DNA of 38,233 nucleotides from Saccoglossus kowalevskii (lineage: Eukaryota > Hemichordata > Enteropneusta > Harrimaniidae). Shown here in pieces: positions 24,701 through 33,600 of this stretch. The stretch covers positions 598,588-636,820 of the forward strand of contig NW_003151753.1 in NCBI RefSeq assembly GCF_000003605.2, written 5' to 3'. Under the pieces are notes generated by a model. The model was not told the origin of the DNA, did no database searches, and saw only the letters and a program-made list of their open reading frames with translations. Both the position numbers and the translations under genes were made by a program. Position 1 is the first letter of the stretch. Each line of letters starts with the position of its first letter.

Positions 24701-27700
24701 TTATTTGAGGCAGTTCGTATATTAATTAAGAATAAAATTCATAGGCTTCCTGTTATTGACAGACTTACTGGCAATGTTATCTATATACTTACGCATAAAC
24801 GTATTCTCCGTTTTTTATACCTCTATGTAAGTATACTTTTTACCTTGTGTTACCATATTTGCTTCATTCAAAGTGCATACTGTAAAATACTTTTTTTTGC
24901 TATTTTCGCTGAAGAAATGATTCAGTGAAAATAAAACGAACTAATATCCTTTTTTTCCTATATTTTACATTCAACTCAGTCAAAAATCAGTCAAAATAAA
25001 TTCCATGCAAAACACCGAAAATGTCTTTTCAGCGAAAATTAATTTCAGCTAAAATAAAGTATTCTACAGTATATATTGTTTGCTTGAGTAGAAGCCGCTT
25101 CTCCTTTAGAAGTGCATTTGTCATAATTGTTTCGTTCAAAGTGCATTGACATGTACCATATTTACTGTATTAGAAGCACATCTTCCAATAAAGATTCATG
25201 TACCATATTTGTTCTATTTAGAAGTGTTGCTGAATTCTGAACAGGTTGTTCAGTTTTATTGATCAATTTACGAATGCATGAATTGATTTGTATTTTTCAG
25301 GTACACGAGGTCAAGTTACCTGACTTTATGAATAAGTCATTAGAAGAGCTAGGAATCGGAAGTTTCAAGAATATTGCAACAGTTAGTACATAAAGGATGA
25401 GTAATCCTTCAAAGTCAGATTTATTAAACTATTGTAATTTTCATTTGATCTGAACAAAATGGCGAGAAACATTTTGTAGAGTCTCATGAATCCATTTCAT
25501 GCAGAAATCTTACTTTATGAGCATGTATTCAAGACATTGTTCTGGCTTATTTGAATAACCGACCGCCATGCAGATTATCTTTAGTTAACCCTATTGCAAT
25601 TAAGAAACATATTTTTATTAGAGTGATCACTATATTTACAGTTTGGGGGATGCATTGGTAAAATAAATTCTTAATTTTGAAGTCAATTCAAACCGTGACT
25701 GTTTCCCTATCCGAGGTGAATCACACTCGACATGGGTAAAATAAATTTTGTACGCGGAGAAGTTGAGGTTGGGAGAATTTGAAATTACATCACACATATA
25801 TGCAGCGTTATATCACACACACATTTTAGCCAATATCTGAAACGTGGAATATTTTGAGATATTGTGTTTTTTTTGTAATAGTCAGCCATGTTGTCAAAAG
25901 ATCAGTCTGCTTGCACGGACCTATCGGATTGCTGGATTTACATGTTCTCGTCTATATTGCATTTCCACTGCTTCACTTCGATTCATTGGTTATCATATGT
26001 TTGTTTTATTCACAGGCGTCACCAGATACTCCATTAATTGTAGCGTTAAAAACTTTCATTGAAAGAAGAGTTTCAGCTTTACCTGTGATAGATGAGAATG
26101 GTACTGTTGTTGATATCTATTCTAAGTTTGATGTTATCGTAAGTATATATTATAAATAGACCAGACTATATAGAGTTGTACAATAACTCATGTGAGTATT
26201 GAATTTAAAAATAAAAAAAACTGCCTGTTGGCTGTGTAGATCTGAAAGGGGTCAGTCATGATATTGGTAGTGTATATTCCGGTTCATGCAATTACACATA
26301 GCAACAACCGTAATGTTTTATTTCAGAATCTAGCTGCTGAGAAGACGTACAACAACTTAGATGTTACCATCAGACAAGCATTACAGCATAGGGAAACATA
26401 TTTTGAAGGGGTACAAAAATGTGTTCCCACGGAAACATTATCAACGATTGTAGAAAGAATTGTCAAAGCTGAGGTGAGTAATTATACATACCTTGTCTGA
26501 TCAATGATCAAATAAGCTTTGTATACATCGCATCTTACGGCTTTGGGCATTTCCACGTCAGATTTCATCATCGAGTGACTCGGTATTTCTTCCTGCTTTG
26601 CTGATGTAACAGGGAAAATACACAAGTCACTGGTTTTGAGATCTGAAGTGCTTCATCCTGCTAACAGCAAACTCATCATTGCAGCTGAGCCTGGTTGCTG
26701 GTAGGTAATCACTGTTTATTTTGGCTTGGCTTGGCTTTCTTTCTACTCTAGCTGCTGTCTTCATATAACGCATCACGCAATTGACAGGCATGTCTCATCA
26801 TAGACACTAATCTATTATGTTAAAGGTGTCCTGATTGGCTTGCCAGTTTAGTGTTATGGTTGGCCAACCAATCAGGAACAAACTACTACATTGGTGAATC
26901 TGACACATATTTGATCAGTGTGTGTTAATTGGGTGAAGCTATTTTGCAACACAGGCATTCAACTGCATGGTTAAGCTGGTGTTCTGCTTCTAATTAGCAT
27001 ACATATGTAACAATACCGAGTGTTCATTCATCCATTTACACTGTTCTGGGGTGAGGCATGTTATATCCATATTGTTTTTCAGAATAAGTATAGTTTTAGA
27101 CAAATCTAAAGTGTACACAAAGTATTGTCTTAGAATACAACTTAAACGCCACCTCTGACCTGCATCCATGGCAGGGTAATTCAAAAATCAAGCCATGTAT
27201 GTTACAATAGAAAAACACTGTGGCTTGAATTGTAATATTTATCAAGTACCTACTGTCAAAACCACTAAACAGTTTTTTCAGCTGTTCAGACGCCTCATCA
27301 CTCCTGTGCCACCAATCACTAGCTGTCATCAAACTTTACAAACAAAAAATCAACACCAAAGATATGAGCAAAAAAAAATTAAACCACCCGTTCCTATGTC
27401 TCTAAAATACACCCACTGACCCATTATGACTTGAAAACCCATTCATTCACATACTGTAACACATCTGAAAAAGTTCAACATTTTGCTCACGAAGTTGCAT
27501 GTTGATCAGCAGCCTGGGTTGGAATGTCAGGTTTTAGTGGACTTCTCAGCTTTGCCGCTTTCTGCCAAAATTATATACCTCTGTGCCCTGTTGGTATATT
27601 TTGGTAAGGAATCATAAATATTATCATCATTTCTAAGCCGAAACATGAACACTTGGTCGTCTTAAAAGCCAATACATACATCATATGAAGAATTCAACGT

Positions 27701-30254
27701 CAATGCTACTCAGCCACAACTTCAAGCTGATTATCTGGAAATGTCTACTATAATAGTATCTGATTGGTTGGATTCACAGCCTAGGGCTAGTCAAATTTTA
27801 GTGGTTTTCTTGTATTTTTGATGACAGCTTGGTAACCAACCAATTCCTCAGGCCTGGCAGTCATTGACTGATAAAACAGTTCAGTGGCTTCTGTAGTAGC
27901 TTGATACAGCAATGTTATTATGTGGAACTGAACTTCAAAAATACTCGGACACATATACTGAAAATAATTACATTTTAGAGAGTCATAGATAGATATTACC
28001 AGTAATTAATATTAATGACAAAATATGCATTGTTTCCACACAAATCAATGCAACTTTAAAAGGCAGACAGGGAATCACATTGTGTGATTGACTGACAAAT
28101 GCACCTTATTTACATAAATTAATACTTTATGAGCATAGAAAAATTGTTTTTAGTGAAAGTACACTAAAAACATAATATTGTAATAGTATGCTCAAAACCA
28201 GATTGATCCTCAGAAAAGATTTGAATAAACAACTAAACAATTGTTGTCAATGTATTTTTTAATGTAGCGCACAATTGGAGTGTTTGCTGTTATTCTGTCT
28301 GTATCTGTTTCACCATTACCTCAAAACAATCATAATGGATAATAAGCAGACTTGATTAGTTTTGGGGTTGAAATCAGTGAACATAAATTACCATTTGCAT
28401 AATTATTAATCAATTTTCTGCTTTTTTGTCTATAATAGGCGAGTACAAATGAGCACAAAGTGTGCTTGAGTCCATTATGGGTTGGTGGGGAGTTCATTGT
28501 TGTTATTATTTTGTAGCGTTGTCAATACCAGTAGATTTACTGCCACTGAAAAGCAGAAAAGACCACAGTGAGCAACATTCACGTTTCACCGTCACTTGCC
28601 CCTGAATCTGCTTAATTTAAAACGTCTTTGTGGAAATTGGTTTTCACAAGCTCATATGACTATTAATAAGAAAGAAATCTTGCCCAAGTTCAATTACGAA
28701 TGGTTGTTCAGATGGGTCTGGCTGAATAGCCAAATGGTTGTTCAGATGGGTCTGGCTGAATAGCCAAATGGTTGTTCAGATGGGTCTGGCTGAATAGCCA
28801 AATGGTTGTTCAGATGGGTCTGGCTGAATAGCCAAATGGTTGTTCAGATGGGTCTGGCTGAATAGCCAAATGGTTGTTCAGATGGGTCTGGCTGAATAGT
28901 CAAATGGTTGTTCAGATATGGGTCTGGCTGAATAGCCAAATGGTTGTTCAGATGGGTCTGGCTGAATAGCCAAATGGTTGTTCAGTTGGGTCTGGTTGAA
29001 TATGTTTGTTCTGTTGGGTCTGGTTGAAACGCAGTATATATATATATATATATTATATTGTGTATTTGATTCTATGCAGGGGTATATATATGTATGTTGT
29101 ATATTTTATAGGTTCATCGTTTGGTAGTAGTGGACAAACAAGATAATGTTATAGGTGTTGTATCGTTATCTGATATTCTAAATTCCTTAATTCTTAAGCC
29201 AACAGGTGAGTGACTGATACTGTGCTATTGTCAGTTAGGATTTGTTCTTACAATGATTTAATATAATACAAGATCATGTCCTCAGTTGTATGCACAATGG
29301 ACCTTGCTTCATTTTAAAGCTTCAAATATTTTAAATGATAGAGGGCGCTATAGTACTTTAAGATGGATATCTCAGGCCAGGCATTATTCAGCATCACATT
29401 TTTTTCTGTGAGAACCATAACAAATTAAGGATTCAGCGCATGTTTTTCAAAATGGTTATTTCATACTTTTTTAGCTCCGCTGTCGACTTTGTCGAGCGGA
29501 GCTTATCATATGAGTGATTGTCCGTCGTCCGTGTCAATGTTTTACTTTTTCGACTTCTTCTTGAAAACTACAAGCCTGAATGCTTTGATACTTGGTGTAT
29601 ATGTACCTTGGGTAGACCTCTCTTAGGTTTGTTCATTTCATGTTGATATCTTCAATTCTCTAATTTTGGTGAATATTTTTGTCATTTTTGGTAGAAAGTG
29701 ATATTTTCGACTTCTTGTTAAAAACTGCAAGTCCGATTGCTTTGATACTATACATATTGTTCATTTTCTAATGATGTCTTTAGTTCTTTAATTGAAATGT
29801 GCATTGCTAACAGCGGAGCTCTCAGCCGATAGGCTGCTTGTTTAGAATCAATATCTATATCTGATTATTCTAAAAAAAATTCATATTATTTCAAAATTAG
29901 TGTTTATCTATGTTTTAAATTGCTTGTAAAAAATTAAGTTTGGAAGTTGAACTCTAAAACATCCTGTTCAATCGACTTCAAATTTAAAAAAAAAAAACTA
30001 TTTTATTTTGTATTTGTTTAATGAAAATTGAGGCATCAAATTTACACAGTCTAATATGCCAAGTCACATGACCTATTCAGTAGCCGAATATGCAGAAATG
30101 GATTTTTAATTTAAAAAGATGTTTCTTGAAATACACTTGCTAGATTGCTTTGATACTTGACAAAAAAAGCAATGATTGAAATATTAATATTTGGTTGATT
30201 TTAATATTTTTCATATTTATGTTATATATTTCTGTTTCAGGTGTTGATATATAA
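9608..30254 (+). CDS. PRKAG: AMP-activated protein kinase subunit gamma (13 placed exons; 5' end incomplete)
   Basis: Regulatory gamma subunit of the AMPK heterotrimer, the cytosolic and nuclear energy sensor that binds AMP, ADP or ATP through four CBS repeats. Joined exons give 364 codons (numbered from the first split codon). They are: 9608-9729, 10751-10799, 12336-12433, 13961-14042, 19400-19458, 21016-21061, 23915-23966, 24700-24826, 25301-25381, 26016-26138, 26327-26473, 29112-29205 and 30241-30254. Every intron is GT-AG and all phases agree. Approximate spans are CBS1 75-135, CBS2 160-212, CBS3 236-285 and CBS4 312-357. Counterparts of gamma-1 R70, D90, H151, R152, T168, R171, S226, D245, H298, R299, S314, S316 and D317 are R104, D124, H184, R185, T201, R204, S259, D278, H331, R332, S347, S349 and D350. 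A start at M29 (9691) would give 336 residues, close to gamma-1. Family certainty is very high; the N terminus is uncertain. Confidence 0.97.
9730..12335 (+). other. PRKAG introns 1 and 2
   Basis: Introns of 1021 bp (9730-10750) and 1536 bp (10800-12335), separated by the 49-bp exon 2. AT-rich, with no transposon end, RNA gene or conserved open frame that I recognise. Confidence 0.7.
10751..10799 (+). CDS. PRKAG: PRKAG placed exon 2 (acidic linker)
   Basis: Flanked by TTATTTCAG and GACG|GTAGGT. It encodes 16 residues plus one base, ending in the acidic run ENMDIDED just before the conserved core. Entry is phase 0 and exit phase 1, matching the next exon, which supplies AT. The short acidic linker is not conserved enough to assign by itself. 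Support comes from splice signals and phase continuity. Confidence 0.78.
12336..12433 (+). CDS. PRKAG: PRKAG placed exon 3 (entry to CBS1)
   Basis: Acceptor CTATCCACAG, donor TTATTG|GTAAGT. It encodes the [20 protein letters not shown] segment, diagnostic for AMPK gamma; human gamma-1 has [20 protein letters not shown]. This is the first helix and strand of the CBS1 repeat. The exon leaves in phase 0. Confidence 0.97.
13313..13520 (+). mobile_element. TA-flanked MITE, copy A (intron 3)
   Basis: A 208-bp element with terminal inverted repeats of about 43 bp. The left end reads CTGTAGAATACTTTATTTTC. The right end is the inverse complement of CTGTGGAATACTTTATTTTC, continuing through GCTGGAATT and ATTTTCGCT. 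TA flanks both sides (13311-13312 and 13521-13522), consistent with a TA target duplication of the Tc1/mariner type. No coding capacity. A related copy in the same orientation lies at 24880-25069. Confidence 0.85.
13877..13964 (+). repeat. Tandem duplication of the exon 4 splice acceptor (two perfect 42-bp copies, 46-bp offset)
   Basis: The 42 bases at 13877-13918 and 13923-13964 are identical. Each contains a CTAAT branch-like word, a pyrimidine-rich tract and TATATGCAG followed by GTAA. The downstream AG (13959-13960) is the acceptor that keeps the PRKAG frame. Use of the upstream AG (13913-13914) would add 46 nt, shift the frame and reach a TAA at 14023-14025. The upstream copy reads CAG|GTAAGC, so it also resembles a strong donor. 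Confidence 0.95.
13961..14042 (+). CDS. PRKAG: PRKAG placed exon 4 (CBS1 core)
   Basis: Encodes [20 protein letters not shown] and following residues, the CBS1 core. It includes the arginine (R104 here) equivalent to gamma-1 R70 and gamma-2 R302. The acceptor TATATGCAG at 13952-13960 is the second of two identical acceptors 46 bp apart. Only this one keeps the frame. The donor is GTAG|GTGAGT, in phase 1. Confidence 0.97.
14639..15074. other. Assembly gap (436 N)
   Basis: Run of unresolved bases inside PRKAG intron 4. Open frames spanning it are artefacts of the Ns. The sequence to its right is relatively GC-rich compared with the surrounding intron. Confidence 1.
15075..15125 (-). CDS. Possible N-terminal coding fragment, truncated by the gap
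   Basis: On the minus strand an ATG at 15125 in a good initiation context (CGAAAATGG) opens [17 protein letters not shown] and then enters the gap. The acidic, polar composition looks more protein-like than the AT-rich surroundings. On the far side of the gap no frame continues for more than about 34 codons. I do not recognise the protein. It could be a nested gene, a transposon-encoded first exon, or chance. Confidence 0.2.
15254..15266. promoter_or_regulatory. X-box-like palindrome GTTGCTCAGCAAC
   Basis: A perfect 6-bp inverted repeat with a one-base centre, close to the 13-bp form of the RFX-binding X-box. It lies about 130 bp upstream of the minus-strand ATG at 15125. Functional relevance is not shown. 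Confidence 0.2.
15267..19399 (+). other. Right part of PRKAG intron 4
   Basis: AT-rich intronic DNA with A and T homopolymers (for example about 17213-17230). No complete gene, RNA gene or transposon end is recognised. Several open frames of about 60-75 codons on both strands have no conserved motif. The 3' end of the intron is TTCTTTCTTTGTAG. Confidence 0.55.
19400..19458 (+). CDS. PRKAG: PRKAG placed exon 5 (end of CBS1)
   Basis: Completes a split glycine and encodes [19 protein letters not shown]. The aspartate of TITDF (residue 124) is the ribose-binding Asp90 of gamma-1. Acceptor TTCTTTGTAG, donor ATTA|GTAAGT, leaving in phase 0. It follows the longest intron (5357 bp, containing the assembly gap). 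Confidence 0.97.
19560..20632. mobile_element. 1073-bp TA-flanked inverted-repeat element (intron 5)
   Basis: Left end CTTCCCCGATCATAAGCCC; the right end, read as inverse complement, is CTTCCCAGAGCATAAGCCC: 19 bp with two mismatches. TA dinucleotides flank both sides (19558-19559 and 20633-20634). Subterminal copies of a GGGTGGGCTTATACT-like motif recur near both ends, as expected of transposase-binding sites. No transposase is visible, so it is a non-autonomous DNA transposon, possibly of the Tc1/mariner/pogo group on the basis of the TA duplication. Confidence 0.72.
21016..21061 (+). CDS. PRKAG: PRKAG placed exon 6 (CBS1-CBS2 linker)
   Basis: A 46-bp exon encoding [26 protein letters not shown] is invariant between this sequence and human gamma-1. 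Acceptor TTGTTATTTTAG, donor AGAG|GTCAGT, leaving in phase 1. Confidence 0.97.
21062..22303 (+). other. Left part of PRKAG intron 6
   Basis: AT-rich intron sequence between exon 6 and the 25-bp minisatellite. Nothing beyond chance open frames is seen. Confidence 0.6.
22304..22930. repeat. 25-bp minisatellite with a 225-bp higher-order period (intron 6)
   Basis: About 25 units of a C-rich, purine-poor 25-mer of the type CATCCCAGCCCTCTCTGCTAC with two to four variable positions. Variants occur in a defined order that repeats: TCAGCACTCT occurs at 22461 and 22686, exactly 225 bp or nine units apart. Because 25 leaves remainder 1 on division by 3, every frame of the + strand stays open for up to 227 codons. 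These frames are periodic by-products and not genes. Confidence 0.95.
23436..23460. repeat. T homopolymer (25 bp)
   Basis: Uninterrupted T run in intron 6. Read on the minus strand it is an A tail, but no recognisable SINE or LINE body adjoins it. Confidence 0.9.
23915..23966 (+). CDS. PRKAG: PRKAG placed exon 7 (start of CBS2)
   Basis: Acceptor CTTTCCTTCTAG. It encodes [16 protein letters not shown] with split codons at both ends. The linker is one residue shorter than in human gamma-1. Phase requires donor GTACGT at 23967, so that TC joins T of the next exon to make Ser (DES-LFEAV). A second, textbook donor GTAAGA lies 4 nt downstream and would shift the frame. Confidence 0.93.
23967..23975 (+). 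promoter_or_regulatory. Overlapping tandem 5' splice sites (GTACGTAAG)
   Basis: Two donors overlap: GTACGT from 23967 and GTAAGA from 23971. The first keeps the AMPK gamma frame. The second adds four exonic bases and shifts the frame. This matches the known GYNNGY class of tandem donors. Which one is used cannot be read from DNA alone, but protein conservation favours the first. Confidence 0.75.
24700..24826 (+). CDS. PRKAG: PRKAG placed exon 8 (CBS2)
   Basis: Encodes [20 protein letters not shown] and on to [12 protein letters not shown]. It contains H184 and R185 (gamma-1 H151, R152) and T201 and R204 (gamma-1 T168, R171). As in vertebrates, CBS2 has arginine in place of the ribose-binding aspartate, which fits a normally empty site 2. 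Acceptor TTTATTTTCCAG, donor CTAT|GTAAGT. Confidence 0.98.
24880..25069 (+). mobile_element. TA-flanked MITE, copy B (intron 8)
   Basis: A 190-bp diverged copy of the 13313-13520 element, in the same orientation. It begins CTGTAAAATACTTTTTTTTG and ends with AATAAAGTATTCTACAG. TA lies on both sides (24878-24879 and 25070-25071). The interior shares TTTTTTCCTATATTT and TCAAAAATCAGT with copy A. It occupies two-fifths of this 474-bp intron. Confidence 0.82.
25301..25381 (+). CDS. PRKAG: PRKAG placed exon 9 (CBS2-CBS3 connector)
   Basis: Encodes [20 protein letters not shown] and SFKNIAT. The FMxKSLEEL motif is a signature of AMPK gamma between CBS2 and CBS3. Exactly 27 codons, phase 0 on both sides. 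The donor GTTAGT is weaker than its neighbours. Confidence 0.97.
26016..26138 (+). CDS. PRKAG: PRKAG placed exon 10 (CBS3)
   Basis: 41 codons, phase 0 at both ends. It encodes [20 protein letters not shown] followed by KFDVI. S259 and D278 correspond to gamma-1 S226 and D245 of the CBS3 nucleotide site. Acceptor TTTATTCACAG, donor TATC|GTAAGT. Confidence 0.98.
26327..26473 (+). CDS. PRKAG: PRKAG placed exon 11 (CBS3-CBS4)
   Basis: 49 codons encoding [20 protein letters not shown], then [12 protein letters not shown] and the first CBS4 helix [27 protein letters not shown] is identical in human gamma-1. Acceptor TTTATTTCAG, donor TGAG|GTGAGT. The preceding intron is only 188 bp, the shortest in the gene. 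Confidence 0.98.
26474..28699 (+). other. PRKAG intron 11 before the 34-bp minisatellite
   Basis: No coding region recognised. A long inverted pair, CCTGATTGG (26830-26838) and CCAATCAGG (26868-26876), could form a hairpin. Its right arm contains the palindrome GGTTGGCCAACC. The remainder is AT-rich with chance open frames. Confidence 0.55.
28700..29030. repeat. 34-bp minisatellite (intron 11)
   Basis: About ten tandem units beginning ATGGTTGTTCAGATGGGTCT and ending GGCTGAATAGCCAA. Starts at 28700, 28734, 28768, 28802, 28836 and 28870 are exactly 34 bp apart and nearly identical. The unit at 28904 has an extra 2 bp, and the last two units are degenerate. The array ends about 80 bp before the exon 12 acceptor. 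Confidence 0.97.
29035..29053. repeat. TA microsatellite
   Basis: Pure TA run directly after the 34-bp array and about 60 bp before exon 12. Confidence 0.9.
29112..29205 (+). CDS. PRKAG: PRKAG placed exon 12 (CBS4)
   Basis: Encodes [32 protein letters not shown]331, R332, S347, S349 and D350 match gamma-1 H298, R299, S314, S316 and D317, which form nucleotide site 4. Acceptor TATTTTATAG, donor ACAG|GTGAGT, leaving in phase 1. Confidence 0.98.
29473..29840 (+). mobile_element. 157-bp-core repeat element, copy 3, with both ends (pearl/Helentron-like, intron 12)
   Basis: The most complete copy. The 5' end is a palindrome with arms AGCTCCGCT (29473-29481) and AGCGGAGCT (29495-29503), followed by TATCATATGAGTGA. 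Two cores follow, with the TTCTTSTT word at 29555 and 29712, a period of 157 bp. The tail repeats AGCGGAGCT (29812-29820) and ends in the hairpin CAGCC-gata-GGCTG (29823-29836) and CTTG. The flanks are T-rich on both sides (TTTTTT before, TTT after). No coding content. Confidence 0.82.
30241..30254 (+). CDS. PRKAG: PRKAG final coding exon (last four codons and stop)
   Basis: After TTTCTGTTTCAG the sequence GT GTT GAT ATA TAA completes a split Gly and adds V-D-I and stop (30252-30254). The C terminus after CBS4 is as short as in other gamma subunits, and its sequence is not conserved. The 3' UTR follows in the same exon. Confidence 0.9.
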
Positions 30255-30690
30255 AGAACATGCAACTTTATTCAATTTTACAACATACAAATGATTTGCT
30301 GAATTGAATGGCTTCCATGTCCTGGCGCACAGTTTGAGATGTCAGCTGACAAAAATGCACATATGATGTGGTATTTAGCATCTTGTGTTTCCCCAAACCT
30401 AAATTCAACAGTTACCTCATTCCTGTTATAGATGAGTTGCAGGTTACCTGGTTGCTTAGATACCATGTGTGCGTAAGTGGGTCAATTGTTATTGATTCAC
30501 TTCTGGTCTAGCTTTTAGTAAAATATTTTACTATGCTTGCCTGAATCTAGTACAAAACATGTTGATTCAGTATTGCAAGTATCCATCTTACATTTGAAAG
30601 TTTACAAAAAGTTTTTAAAAAGAGAAGAAGAAAAATTATATTTTTTTTTCCATTCATGCATCACAATAAAGTTGGCCACATGTACAAATA
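30255..30690 (+). other. Probable PRKAG 3' UTR
   Basis: Sequence after the stop up to shortly beyond the first canonical AATAAA. The end is approximate. Longer 3' ends are possible, because further AATAAA words occur downstream (for example 33604). Confidence 0.5.
30665..30670 (+). terminator. Candidate polyadenylation signal AATAAA
   Basis: Canonical hexamer about 410 bp after the stop codon, in the context CACAATAAAGTTGG. Cleavage would be expected some 15-30 bp downstream. Confidence 0.45.
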
Positions 30691-33600
30691 CACTTATATT
30701 TGTAAGATGTCTCTTGGCACAGCATACAAGTTTGTGTGTTTAATTTGTTGGAAAACTGATGCCAATCACTGGTTTTAAACAACCTCCCCCCTTTACCACC
30801 TTTCTTTCATGAGAGCACACAGGTATGTAGCAACCATGAAACATGCCCGTGGAACTTAAAACTCACCTGTTGACAGTTGATATATATTTTGTAAGACATA
30901 AGCCCTGCTGAATTATATGCATCTGAAATTCTAGTCATCAGTAATGCAAGTATCCTGTCAAACTGAATATACAGCACATTGTTATTAATAACACTGATTA
31001 TTGATAATGGTACAGTTGTAATCCAACTAATTCAAACAACAGAAGGATCAAATTATTAATCTGTTCAAATTATTAATCTGTTCAAATTATTAATCTCTCG
31101 GTAAGATGCAGGATTCAGTAGGGCCAATGCTAGGGTGAAAATCATCGTCACCAAATACTTATCTTGAAAAAAAAAAACCCATCATTTGTTAACTCACATG
31201 TGTGTAGGGGTTTATATACAGTTCGGGTTTTACTGTTTATATCTTGCTGATACCTCTTTATTGGCCCCACGTTGTAAGTTGTAAATAAGTCTACTAGGGA
31301 GTTTACCAGTGCCGTATACAAGACCTTTTTTCACTCGGTGCAGAACTTTTAATAATTTATGCAGCACAAATCAATCAAATCCAATTTGTAAATTATTTTC
31401 TTTTTCAATATGCACTAAGTATATATAGTTTTCATTTTGTAGTGTAAATAGTTGTATTTGCGTTATTTTGGCACATAAAGTAGGCCAATGGACTGCCAAC
31501 CAATTGTTAGTCTTTCAAGCTCATATTTTTTTAAACTTCAAAACAACGTCACAAAATTTAAAAGAAAGAAATTTAGGTTTTTGTTAATTTTCTTTGATTA
31601 TTGTACTGTGTACCTGTGTCAATTCCAAACGATTCTGAGATTCTGAGTAATTTATCTACAAGTTTGGTACATTGCAAATCAAACATTCTCTTGAAAGGAG
31701 TATCTGGAAAAAGACACACTTCATGTATGTTGAAACAAGAAGAGGGATGGTGTTTTATTTTTTGTTTGTTTTCCTGTGAGTAAATATAAACAAATCTATT
31801 TTTCTTGGTACTATTGCAAGTACATCAAAAAGAAGTGTGTATTTTTGTGTTGATGTAAAAGTTGGAATTTCAGCTACCCGATAGCATATTTCTAAATTAG
31901 AAGCACCCCTCCAATTGATATGTTGGTGAGCCTTTAATTAAAAGTGTTGACAATTATAATTAGAACTGACATAGAATGTGATACTAGCACGCGATAAAGA
32001 TCAAATGTGGACAGTGTCTACAGACGATAACAACAATTTCAACCTTAACTGCGTTACTTTTCGGTGATTTGTTGTTGAATGTCAATGAATTTATTGCCAT
32101 GCCACAGCCACAAAAAAATTATTTTATTTTAGTTATGAGTACGTCGGTCACTTATTTTAATTTTTGTTCATATGTATGAGTCCAACGCCTTCAAGAATAA
32201 TTAATCACATAATTAATTACTTACTGCTTGGTAACACCATTTGAAACAAACCTATTTGAGTAGAATATACAAGGTTTTAATATGATAAATATTGACCTAC
32301 TGTTAGTTGTTATTAGACTTGATTCTAGAACTCTAAATACAGTTAAGTTGAGTCATTTGTAAGAAGTGTTTTCAGATATTTTCGCCTTCTCTGACAGTGG
32401 TTATTGTCACTAAACACTGACTCTTTGGCAAATGTTCGTCCAAACCCACTTTGATCGAGCATTCTGTCTGATAAAGTTAAACTGGCTCAACGTTTCATCT
32501 CGTTCAGTTTAACAGTTGTCTTTCAACTTGCTCATGTAGAGTGATTTATTTTCATTTGGAGTCTTGTTTTTAATGTAGAATGCTTTTTTTTTTACTTGGA
32601 GTTGATTGATTTTCCCTGATGTAGTAAATCTACAAAAAAAGTAAAACTAAGTTTAATTTCTTGTTATCATTGGTGTGTATGTCATTGACAAAACAGTCAA
32701 GAGAAATTCTGTGAACCAACCTAAATTTTGTTGTTGTTTTTTTGTGTGTGAATACTATCCAACTAAAAGGATCTTGAGTGTTCTGTATAGTGCCACAATC
32801 ATCCCCCTACATTATGTTTGATATGGCTGCATTCAATACTTGCCATTTATGTGAAATACATTAGTATACACAAAACTCAGTCATTTGTTGTGTTGCAACT
32901 GATTATTTAATTATAGAATTCTTTTAGTTTAAGACAGAATTTGCGTCTATAGCATTCTTTCATGTAATCTCAATAACAGAAATCAGCTGCTCAGTTAGCC
33001 AAATATTATGCAATCAATTGTACTGACAATTAAAATTGAATTAAATTTTCTTGAATAATTAAGATTGTACTATACATGCACATGCAACTCCAAATTTTGT
33101 GATTTCACAGAATTGTTCTGGGTATGATACAATGATAATATCTGGATTTTTTTGCTCATTTTTGAGCAAAACTCATTGGGTAGTTCTGCCTCTACATCAA
33201 AATTACCGTGAATTGAAAGACAAAAATTTCATCGTGGTTTTGATGTGAAAAGACATTATTTTTTGTCTGTACATACAATACGTACGCACACTTCATATAT
33301 GTAACCTTATTTTATGGGCTTTTCAAGACTGGTCTGTAATATATTTTGAAATCTCTTGTACTTTTTTTGTTCATATTTACAAGAATAGGAAATGATTAGT
33401 TTACTAGTTCTCGTCATTTACTAACTTTATTTAAACAAAATAATCCATAGTCAGACAGATTGGGGGCGCTCTTTAATAATTGCAATTGTGCGTCTCATTA
33501 CTGTGAAAGTCCTTCAAGAATATTATTTAATGACTGCGATACTAGATTGAGAGTAGGTATACATAGGTGGTTGGATTGTTATTCTTTTTACTGCAACTAT

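Noticed and set aside
28700-29030. CRISPR-like regular repeats
   Set aside because: The 34-bp units are contiguous with no unique spacers, and the context is an animal intron.
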